Shown: positions 19,701 through 31,700 of the stretch, in pieces
Position numbering within the stretch: position 1 is the stretch's first letter
How the letters are laid out: every line of letters starts with the position of its first letter
From: Eupeodes corollae
Taxonomy: Eukaryota; Arthropoda; Insecta; Diptera; Syrphidae
Length of the DNA stretch: 64,000 nucleotides
NCBI RefSeq assembly: GCF_945859685.1
Contig: NC_079149.1
Span: 13,861,118-13,925,117, forward strand
Reading direction: 5' to 3'
The notes under the pieces: model-generated
Told to the model about the DNA's origin: nothing
What the model saw: the letters and a program-made list of their open reading frames with translations, nothing else
The model's database searches: none
Program-made: the position numbers and the translations under genes

Positions 19701-22700
19701 CTTAACTGTTTAAACTAAAAGTCGTAATATCTGCGTTCAATCACAGGTTTTCGCATATCAAAGACTCTTCTTACGTGTACTTTTTCTTGCGAGGAATTGA
19801 TAAATCCTTCAAGAGCATATCAGAGACGCTGTTCGGATGTGACCATATATTGTTATTTCTCTTTATTACTGACAAAACACGTCTACAGAAAAATGTCCTC
19901 CAAGCGACAATTGAGAGCCACATTGGAGAAATACAAATCACTGGAGCTCGGTTCTAAAAGTAATAAAAGTTTATACATGGATTGCAAGACTTTTGAAGGA
20001 ATTATTCATTCCCAACTTAAAAAACTGGTATCCTTTTTTGATCTCCTCATCCCTATCATTGTTCAGACGACATAAGGGAATTAAAAGTTAGTCAAGTTTC
20101 TAGTATCTGATTGACCAGCTGCCAAAAAATTACCTTCCAATTAAGGCAACTTTAATGGAAAGTTGACTGGAGAGTTAGTCAAGAAAAATCTACCTAACTA
20201 TTAAGTCAAGTATACTTCTATCAAAATGACAGTTGCTCATGTTTTTCCATTCAACTGAAAGTTGAACTTTATTACTTTATGATTTATTTATTTTCTGCAC
20301 AACTTCATGTAATGCTTTTTGTAAAAAGGTTCCTTGTCAATTTGGAAAAGAAATGACTAATATTTCTTTACAATACAAAATACAAGTCGCGATGAACTTG
20401 TAGCTTGAAAGAGGAGTGCTTTGTAGACAATAACTTTGATGGTACATTTTGTACTATGAACTTAAAGTAGAGCTTTGTGAAGTAAAGTTCGGAATTTGAA
20501 ATTCAAGACACTTGAAAAACTAACTAATCGCCTTGGTCAAAATGTACGTTCAAAGATTAAACTGCAAGTGAAGTCCCTTATGTTGCCTGAACATGCCCAT
20601 GTCTCAATTTTTATTTTCCTTCTTAAATAGGCCTTCTCAAAATACAAACATTGCAATAATTGTCCACCAAACGTTAAAAAGAAACAACATTTATTTGCTT
20701 TTTAAGAATAATTTCAAATGTTTAGAAAACTCATTAAAAAAACGCTTCTGAATGTACCACAATTTATAAGAAACCAAATTAAATAAATTCATTAACTTTT
20801 TTTGTTCATAATTATATTAATGTTTTCATTTCAGGATTGCTGTTGCGTTTTCTGATCGACGAATTGGTGTTATTGATATTTCGAAAATAACTCCATTTAA
20901 CATTTCAATTGAGAATTTTACAAGTAAAATAGATTCTCAGGTCTACTCATTGGTTTGGGGTTCAAATCCTGGATGTCTGGCTTTTGGAACAAATGAAGGA
21001 AGAGTAAATTTAAAAAGTATAAATTTAAAAACATCAATACTGAATATGATTCTTTTTTTGTCAAGGTTGGAATTTTCAACACTGAAAATCCGAAGATGTC
21101 ACCATTTCTTTTCCATCCTGTTTGTGGCAAACCAATTTACTCAATTGACTGGCAGAATCAATACATCTATGTGTGCTGCAATGAAAAAGTCGCTCTATAC
21201 AATGATAATATGCAAAACAAAGGTAAGTTAAAATAACGTACCTTGTTCTCTTCTCATAAGTTTGTACGGCAGCGTTCTTGGAACTGTAAGTCAAATCAGT
21301 TTGTGTTGAATGAGTTTTACTTTTCATTAAATTTGCCAATTGAATTGCTCTCCTCCGATAATCCCATAAATTCCATGATAGAGTGTTCCTCGATTCGAGG
21401 CTTGCCGGAGGAAGGCAGTTTTCTGTTTGGTTGCTAGCATTAAAAGTTTTCTTCTTTGGACTTGACTTTTGTTCATAACTCGAAGATTGTTGTTCAAAAG
21501 GGAGATATAAATCAATTGTAATATTGAATAGAATACACATTTCAGGATTTTCATAGGCAGTTTGTAGAAAACGCTTAACCACCGAACTGTAGTTCTTCTC
21601 GGTGAATGAAAGATAAGGCATACGCTGAAAGGCAATAAATTGCTTCTGAAATTCAAGCACACCATAGGTTGAATCTGATGGAACGAGAATTCCATTTGTT
21701 GCAGCCATAGTAAGGGTACAGAATCTCTGGAGTTGACTTTTCACAGCTTTTTTATTGGTTTTAATCCTCAGCATTGGTTCCTGGACATCGTCGTTTGTCA
21801 TATTCACAAGTGGAACTTCAATTGTCACAATGGATTCTCTTGAACTTATTTTAGATGCCATTTGATTAAATTGATAATCTGTTGTAAGAATTTCCTCAAT
21901 TCCATCGTTTATTTTATTGATATCGACCAAAAAATACATATGCATCAAAAGTTGATACCATGTTTCAAATAGTTTTGTAAATTGAGGCTACACACAAATT
22001 TTAATGAGTTATAACACAGTCTTTTTTATCTGAGTGATTAAGGAAAAACTTACAAAAACCGATTCCGATGGAACTGCTACTCTAAACTTAACAATATCAT
22101 GTAACTGGAAAATGAGTTCTTTAAGTTGTCCAACATCATGATCGATGTGTTGTTTGAGACTTAAAACGTGTTCTTTGATTCTCTTCATACACGATTCATG
22201 ATGCAAATTCACATAGTTGAACTTGTTGAATAATTCCAAGTCTTCGATAGTCACACCTTTTGGGAGTCTATAAACAATGGTTTTATCGATCAAATTTAGA
22301 GTCACTGAATTTGAAGTTGTTCGTAAGCCGAGTTTGATAAGATCATTGCATTTTTTCATGTTTAATCGCAAGGCTTCGAGGGTATTGTCATAAGCCATAT
22401 AGACATCATAAACAACTGTAAAAAAAAACATAAAAATAAAAACATTAACTGTTTGTAGGGGGCTATAATTTTTATGAAAGTTTTTAGGTGCGTGCCGCAG
22501 ATGTTAAAAAATAAGCGGTGCAACTTGCAAATGAGTTTTAGCTCATCCGATTTATTCTGGGTATGTATAGTGTTCAGTAAAGGAAATGGTTTCCGTAAAA
22601 GTAGTGGCAACCTAGATCTTCAGCGGGTCTCCAAACTGCTTGGCTAAGTGGAAGACATCGAGCCAAGAAGTTCAAGTCCCTTAGAACAAATATAAATTCC

Positions 22701-25700
22701 CTATCAAATCGTTGCTACTCCGGTTTAGTCAAATCAATGGCTTCAAAAGTCCTCTACGAAAGTCAAGGTGGACGATATAAAAAATGCTAACTGTTTGAAC
22801 TATGCACCGGAGGAACTTACTTTGGAACAATTTTGTACATCATCAGAAAGTGAAAAACATTATTTCAAATTGACAACAAAATAATTCAAATCTCTTATAA
22901 ATTTTCCAGGAGTTATTTTAAGAATATCAAGAAGAATATATTTCAAATTTTAACTCCTGAGTTGAAAGCTACAAAAGTAAAGCAGTTTGATGTCAACTCT
23001 AGAGTTGACCAACTCCAGAGTTTGAGACAAGTTAATAAAGAGTGAAGAAAACTATTTTTTCAGTAAGATCAATCTTCTGTTGTCCTAAGGAAGAACTATG
23101 TTGTTGTGTAACTATGTAACTATGTTACGTGTAAAATTGATGTTTTAAAAATGTAAATAATTCCACGTGCCTAATACCCGATTGCCAGTTATCCACTATA
23201 CTAGACTTCATAGTAATACCGCTAACTGTTCCAATAGATTTAAGGTTTTTACGCTTTGCCAAACTAATTTGGGTCGCATTCTTTTTCTTCAGGGGCGCTA
23301 CTGTCACTTATTGACCTGTGCCTCAAAAACCATGCGTCCTCAGTCACTTCGGGCCTAGTTAGCTGTCTAGTTTTGCTCGCCGAGTTATTTGAGATCCCTT
23401 CCTAGTTGTATGCGCCATCTGAGCTGCGGCCTTCCTCTACTGCGCCACGTTTGTTTCAAAGATAGGAGGCTCGGTAATTGATTATGGAGGAGAGTGGTGC
23501 TCTTTTGTAAAAGATTTTGCTGTTGGTTATATAAAATAGTCGGATCACTTTCCAATATTCCTGAATATTGCAAATAATTATAAATATTTCCCGCTCGAAT
23601 GTGCTACTCATAATCTGGCGGATAATTTCATGCTTAGATGGAAAGGATAGGCAACTTTCAACTACCAAAATGCTATCGGTAACATGCTTCCTGAATGTGA
23701 AACCAGGAGTTCTTTTAAGTTTGTTGCAATCTATGAGCTTGAACGAATTATTTGGGAAGCAGCGAGATGTATGAAAAATACAAACAAGTTAACTTAAAAA
23801 AATGAGTGGTATGACTTTTCATGTGAGCAATTAAGGAAAAGATCATTAGCTCTTCTTAATCTCCTGAGGAGGTATGAAATACCAAGTTTAAGGTTAGATG
23901 ACTTGGGGTTAAACAAACTTTACAAAAATACATGTAAAGAAAAAAAAGAAGTATGAAGAAAATTTAGCGGTTTTCTTAAGTCGAAGTAAAGATTCAGCCG
24001 AGTTTTGGGCTATAACGAGGAAACTTAATGGAAACTCTAAAGTAAAAGTTTCAGCAGCAGTGTCATTGCAAGCGTTAAGTTATCATTTTACTTCACTTTT
24101 AAATTCTCCAACACAAATATCGTTATGCACGACCATCAACTTGAATTGAGAAACTCGATAAGAATATACCTGAAAATGAAGTGAGTTTTGTTCTACAAAG
24201 TCTTAAAGAAGCTGAGTTCTTTAAAAATAGCACAATTTTGTTTAAGATTTAATTGACAGAAGCGCTACAAATTTGGAACGTTCCCCCATCACTTCTTTAA
24301 AGGCCTAATAATGCCATTCCACAAAAAGAGTGATTTAAAAGACCCTACAAATTGCAGAGGAATATCGTTTCTCAATGCAGCCTTAAAAATAATCACAATC
24401 GTCTTTTACGAAAGACTGAAGAGTTGGGAGCAAGATGAAAACAAGCTTAGCGAATTTCAAAGTGGTTTTTCTTAAAGGATATTCCACGCCTTTTTTTGTC
24501 GATTTCAAAGATGCTTTTGATTTAATCAATAGAAACTCTTTTATACAAGCTATTTATTATTTGTTATTACAAATTCTTTATTTGACCAAAACTCGGAATA
24601 CATTTGAAAAATTGTATAAGAACATTAGTATGGCAAAAAATATATTTGCCGTCTGCCTGAAAATTCACATTTTTCGAGAATAAAAAAGAAAGTTTAAGAT
24701 TATAGTAAGTTTTTAAATAGATTATGCAGAAAATTGACTAAATAGATTGAATTTAAATAAGCATAATATCCAAGTTTATAATATATATTTCCTCGTTACA
24801 TCTTAGATAATATATATATGTGCATATATTTAAAAATTAAAATTTACTATAAAAAAACTGTTTAGGTAATCTAAGGCATGATCAATAAAATTGTAAAGGT
24901 CCTTCCCAACCCCACTCTCCGTTTAAAATTTGTTTCGCTTCCCGGTGACTGAGAAAGTTTTTTGAAAAATAAAGTCTTCGGAGTTCTTGTAGAATTGGAC
25001 AAACGGCTAAAAAGTGGTTGACATCTTCGATTTCATTTCGATTGCAGAGGTTACACCTGGGATTATCAATTCTGTGAGGTTTGTAATTCAGATTTAGCAT
25101 CTCAGTTCTTGCTTTAAACAAAGTACCTATTTTATTTGCAGAAAGATTACTATTAAAATAATTGTTTACAATGATTGAGTTGCTTATAGACCAATCTGAT
25201 TGAGGGTGTTCGAGCCCTATTCAAGAACTTGAGATACAATGAATCATCAACCAATATATTCATAAAACCTACCTTTTCAATTAGCAAGAGAAGTTGCACT
25301 AAGGTTTAGATTAAATCCATGCGCATTTGCTATCTCACACCATTCTTTAAACGGCGATAAATTCCTTCGGAATGCGAAATCCATCATTTGCTTATGAAGA
25401 TTTTCATTTGACCTTTGCATTACTTTTACTATGTAATCGGCATTAAATTAAGATTTTTTAGAAAAATCAGAGGGATCTCTGATTCCACATGTATAGCGTA
25501 AGTTGGTGTATAATTTGGAAGTTTAAATATTTGTTTAAAAAAGAAAGCATAAGCATGAGTTTATAGTAGCTTCAAAAACTCTAAATTTAGCTGAGATGCC
25601 TATGAACTTATTGCATAGGATTTTGTTTCATATAAGTTTTATTGCAGTTTTTGCCGATAAGCATTTTTCCTTAACATGGGGCCGGAAATCTAGATTGCTA

Positions 25701-28700
25701 CAAAAAAGAACACCTAAATACTTAAATTGATTAACCACCTTTATAGGGTCACGATCCAATGACCATGCTTCTAGCGGGTTTCGCCTTCGACCGGTGCTTT
25801 CAGAAATCATAATTTTTGATTTTGAGCTGTTTATATTCAGGTCCCATTTATCACAAAAGTTTTTAAGTCTATTAATTTGTAACTGTAATGTGGTGGGGTT
25901 GTCCGACAAAACAACAAGGTCGTGCGCATAAAGTAGTACCTTAATAAGTAGATTTCCAAACCTAACACCCCCAGGAAAATCACGGGAGACATCGTCAATG
26001 AAAATAGCGAACATAATCGGACTTAAGGGGCAACCTTGGGTCACACCGCAATCAGTGTTAAAGAAGCTGGATATGGAACTCCCATTTGACGCAGTAGCGC
26101 AAGTATTGGTGAGGAGAATTTTATAGAGTCTTGAAAATTTCGTCGATATACCAAAATTTGATAATTTATAAATTAGTGAATTCCGGTTGATAGTATCAAA
26201 TGCTGCCCTAAAATCAATGGAAAAGACATAAAGTTTTTGTTTGTTATCGATGAAACGTTTTGCTATATTGGAGAGTGCGAAGATTTGATCCACAGTTGAA
26301 AGACCAGAGCGAAAACCAGCTTGGAAAGTGCTTAGCAATTTGTTTTCTTCTACCCACCTCATAAGCCTGCAGTATAGAATTTGGGTAAATATTTTTCTCA
26401 AACAAAGAAGAATCGAAATGCCCCTATAGTTTGCTGGTGAACTTGGATCTCCTTTTTAAAAAATTGGACACATTTGTGACATTAAAAATGACTGAGGTAT
26501 TTCTTCTTTTTCAAGAAACTTATTAAAAAAATCAAGAAGAAGATTTAGGAAAGACGGGGATGAGTTTTTATAAAATTCGGCTGCCTTGTAGTTTTTCATG
26601 TTTTTAAGGGTTGCTTGCAATTAATTTATTGTAATAGGGTCATTGAATTTGGTGTCTTAAATGTGCAATTAGACAAAAAATAAAGACGTGTATTCTTCGC
26701 TAATTAAGTTCAATTAACGATTTCAAAAGTTTTTAGAGTAAATTAGACTGTTTTAAAAGTATAAACTAGTTAAAAAAACAGAGGACTTTCTCAGTTAACC
26801 TAACCTATTTAATCTACGAGTGTCAACTTATTTTGTCAACATTATTGAAAAACTGTACCATAGCGTACTTTTATAATGGAAAAGAGAAATCAGAGAGGAT
26901 TGAAGTGAACCAAGGAGTGAGGCAAGGCTGTAATCTATGCCCATTGTTATTTGCACTTTTTTTAGATGATTTGGTCGAGTATCCCAATTGATGATAAACA
27001 AACTGGAAGAATATTGACAAGTAATGAATCTAGAATTTAATCCGGAAAAATCAAAAGTCATAGTTTTCAAGAATGGATCTGGCAGAACGGCAAGAGACGA
27101 GCAATGGAAATATGGCGAAAAAACTCACTTTCTCAAAAGCAAACTTAATAAAGCCAAATCGGTAATATGTGTAAATTGAAAAAGAATTTATAATAACAAG
27201 CTAATAGCGACTGATTAAAATATAGAGTGTTTAATGCTACTGCCCAAGCCATCCTGTTTTATGGTGATCAGGTATGGGGAGTAAAGAAGTATTACCTAGT
27301 TGAAAGCCTATTACGTTTTTACTTAAGGAAGATATTCTTTCTGCCGATAAATGCCCCAAAATATATGTATTATTTGGAAACTGGTCTTCCGTCACTGTTA
27401 TTTCAACCCTTAAACTGAATGTTGAATGAGAATGAAAGGTTTGGGCATATTGAAAAAGCTCGCTCATCAACGGAAAGGCAATATTATTCAAAGTGCGTAC
27501 TTAATCTCAACGACAGAAACTATTTCACCAGAGAATATAACAATTCTATCATTGGATCCATATTTAAGATAAGAGGAGAACTGAACAGACTAAACTTTAG
27601 GCCCCATCGTAACGAGGTTATCGATCTTTGCACAATCTGTAATCAGCATGAGAGAGAGGATCTATTACACTTCTTGACCATGTACTCTAAATTTCTTGCT
27701 TCATCTAGTTCATCTGAACGGGCTTCTCAGAATGGTTTGAAACAACTGCAGGTGTTCCACAGGGCTGTATTTTAAGCCCATTACTTTTTGCTTTGTTTGT
27801 TGACGACATTTGTGATATACTTCCAGGAGGGATATCGTTTCCTGATATACAAATTAAAGTTCTGTTATATGCTGATGACTTAGTACTACTCGCCGAAAGC
27901 CTTACACTCCGCAATTACAAATAAATAGGCTGAATGCATTTTGCGAGAAATGGAAGTTAGTCATCAATACAAGAAAGACAAAGGTGATGATTTTTGAAGC
28001 ACGTCAAAGGTGAAGACAACCCGACGAAAAATGGTTTCTCAATAATGTAAACATCGACATTGTAAAAGAATTTAAGTACCTGGGTGTTTGGATTACAAAC
28101 AATCTCAATTTTTCAAAACACGCCAAACAAAAAAGTAATGAAGCAAAATTAGCCTTGAGTATGATGTGGACTAGGTTCTTTGCAAACCGATTATTCAGAC
28201 TACCTAACTCAACGCCTAACTATGCTATCTAATTGGAATCTGGTATAATGCCTTTGTACATATAAGACATCTAAAAGCCAACTATGATTATTTGATAAGG
28301 GTCAAGGAACAAGTCTATCTAGACAAGACTTTTGCAAACTAACGCTTCTCCATTCAAGGACTGGAATGAACAAGCTAATTTTCATTCAGCTCATCTATCA
28401 TTATTGGAGTCAAATGTTTATGAATGGCAGGAGGTTACTGCGAAAAAAGACGAAAAGATTTATAACCAACATCTATCCAGAGCGAATTCAACTTTGTCTA
28501 GGAGCACTTATAAGAATCTCATTCACCAAATTTCTTCAGGAATGAACGATTTTCGTACTGAATACTCGGCTGAAACGGGCTACATATTTAGAGCACGTTT
28601 TGAAGTGCTTAACTTAAACTTTATGCCTCAACGATCAGATTTACCCCAAATCTGTTAGCTTTGCAATAGAAGAGAAAATGAAAATTATAAACCATTTCAT

Positions 28701-31700
28701 TGAAATTACCTTTCGGATCGTTCAATTCAAGTAGTGTTGGACGGGTTCAAATCTAATATTCACAAAATAAACCCTGGTGTGCCCCAGGGCTCCGTTTTGT
28801 CTCCGACGCTCTTACTTATTTTTATAAATGATCTTTTGTCTGAAACTTCTAACCCACCAAATTGTTTCGCTGATGACTCAGCTTTTCATATTCGTTTTTA
28901 AATTCTCATCCTTTTCCTTCGGATGTGGAACTTCAACGGCAGCGTATGATAAGCTCATTAAATTCTGATCTCGACAGCATTGTACAATGGGGAATCAAAA
29001 ACCATGTAGAATTTAATGCTTCGAAAACTCAATGATGTCTCTTGTCGTTAAAGCGTAACCCACCCCCGATGCCCCGATGCTATCCATGAGCGGCACTTGC
29101 ATCGAGGAAACTAATCAACTTTCAGTACTCGGTATGAATATCACAGATCACCTCTTATGGAATGATCACATATTCGATATTGCAAAATATGCTGCTAGGC
29201 GCTTAGGATTTCTCCGACAGTGCAAGAAAATTTTTCACCTCTTCTGATCTGGCTGTAATTTATAAAGCCTTCATTCGTCCGAAACTTGAATATAACTCGC
29301 ATATTTGGGCAGTTGCCCCTAAAACAGGTTTAGTATTTTGGACAGGATCCAAAAAAGAGCTTTGAAAATGATAGGCGATAGAACTATAACCGAAACAATT
29401 ACGTCACTTGAACACCGCCGCAATGTTTCATGCCTTTCGATGTTCTACCGATATTTTTATAAACAGTGTTCTATCGAATTAGCAGTTGCATTCCCCCCTA
29501 AAACAATTCACCCGTAATACTCGTACTTCTAGGAATGCACATTAGTTTAACCTTGAGCTCAATTTCGGACGTACTGTCATGTATAGAGATTCTTTTTTTA
29601 ACCGCACATCGAGAATGTAGAATGCTTTACCCATCTCTGTTTTTTCCTATCATTTTGATATTCAAAACTTTAAGACCAATGTGCATCGGTCTCTCCACTT
29701 TAATACTTCTCTATTTTCCTTAAGCTCGCACTGTGTTTAAACTTTAAACATGTTAAGGGTATTAAAAACCACTTGAGTGCCCGTTTATTATACAAAAAAA
29801 GCTGTCTGTATGTTGAGCTAAATGAAAACACCTTTTAGCTAAAACTAAAACCCTGATGCAAAGTGAAGCAATAGAAGAATTCCATCTTGCTCGCCACCTT
29901 CTATAGCTTTCGCTTACGTAGTTCTAAAAAAAGCTAAGTTGTCTTTTAACTTACCATCGCGGATAGCTTCCCCGTTTTGTCCCGTATGTTTGTTAAACAA
30001 CAATATCCCACACGTTATCTTTCCCAACTGTTTCAGATATTCAATTGGGAAGAGTTTTGTCCGAGACATAAAATCAAGAAAGTCCTGTTTTGTTAAAATA
30101 CTTTGTAGTGCAGCTGCTGCTATTGATAACATCTAGAAAACAAACAAATTATTAAATAAATGTTACAAAATAAATCAAACAAGCAACATACTTCCTTATT
30201 TTTCGGGTTAAATAATTTATTGATGGCAATAATGTATGTTATCATCTTTTTAATAAGGTCCTCATGATCCCTTTGAGTTGTTCCATTAGATCGACAAATA
30301 TGCTCCAAAAGAGGCATCAATTTATCTCTTGTTATTTTTTCATATTTTTCTTGAATTTCCAAATGATTAAATGATGACCTTTCGAAGAAATATTGTAGTT
30401 TTAGAATTTTTACCACTGGACCATTATCTATTTCGACAAAAAACGGAAAGACATTGACATTGAAAGTGTCAAGTACATTTTGGTAGGAGTTTACCTATTA
30501 TTTGATCATAAATTGATTGATAAATGTCCAAAGTTGTTTCTTTATCAGCGTTAACCAAACGCTCTCCATTTGACATAACCAACCATTTTATTATGTATTT
30601 CATTAAAGGTCTTGGAATTGAGATATCTTGAAGGGAACATTGTTCTAGAGCTTCTCTAATGAGAAAATCAACCACAAAATTGTAATCCATATTAGAAAAA
30701 TATGTTTGTTGTTTTTCTTTACAAGAATATCTTTGACAGCTTTGAGATTATTGATCAAACATTTTTGCTTTGTGAACGTTGTGGGGTATTTATTGTTTGG
30801 TAATTCCCATGGTATTAAAAATAAAACCCTAACATTTATTTATTTAATCTTACAGACCCAATTATTTTGGAGTACATCACTGCCGCATCGTCTATTTCGG
30901 TTCGAAATAAATATCTGTTTGTAGGAACTCAAAATGGCCATGTGGAAATATTCAAACAGAAAGATAGTTCAAAAATCTCATACGATCTCATACGCAGCCT
31001 TGAAATTTGTCCGCGTTATGTAACCGATATATGTTGGAGTCCAATAAACACATCACGCTTTGCTGTCGCCTCCATGTCAAAGAAGATTCGTGTCTTTAAC
31101 TTCAACGAAAATAATGGCACGGCTTCTCTAGCTCGTGACATTGTCATCAACAGCTCATCGTCTGCAGCAAATGCCAACGTTAAATGGAGTAATCTTAGAG
31201 ATAATATGCTTCTCGCAAGTGGTTTCGATGGAGCAATGCGAGTGTGGGATCTCAATTCTCAGCGAGACGATGAATTCTTCCTGAAACAATTCCAATGTCC
31301 AATGACTTGTGGAATGTTCTTGCCATCAGATGAGAACACTATTATTTGTGCTGGTCGAACAACGTCGATAGAAATGTTCAATATGTTGCTCGAAAATACT
31401 CAAAAGTATTCAAGTGTCAAGTGGAAGAAACAAACAATGAAGACTCTCGATGGAGTTCAATGGGGAACTAGAATTGCATCGGTTGATGGAAAATCAAAGA
31501 CAGAAAAACGTCGCAAGAGAAAAGAGAAGGGATCAATTTTGGCTGATGGCGATTTGGAAGATATCAAAAACGACGGAAATGATGTGTCTGGTTTGATGAC
31601 TAAATTGCAGTTGGAAGAAAAACAGGAGAATGAAGTCTCTGGAACTACACAATGTAAAGAATGCAAAGATTCAGTATTCATGAAGGTTATATAGACATTT

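Noticed and set aside
30428..30494. Apparent frameshift in the CFAP206 N-terminal exon at the T4 run 30478-30481
   Set aside because: A 67 nt intron (GTAAAC donor at 30494, AATAG acceptor ending at 30428) restores the frame exactly and matches the family alignment better, so no indel is needed.
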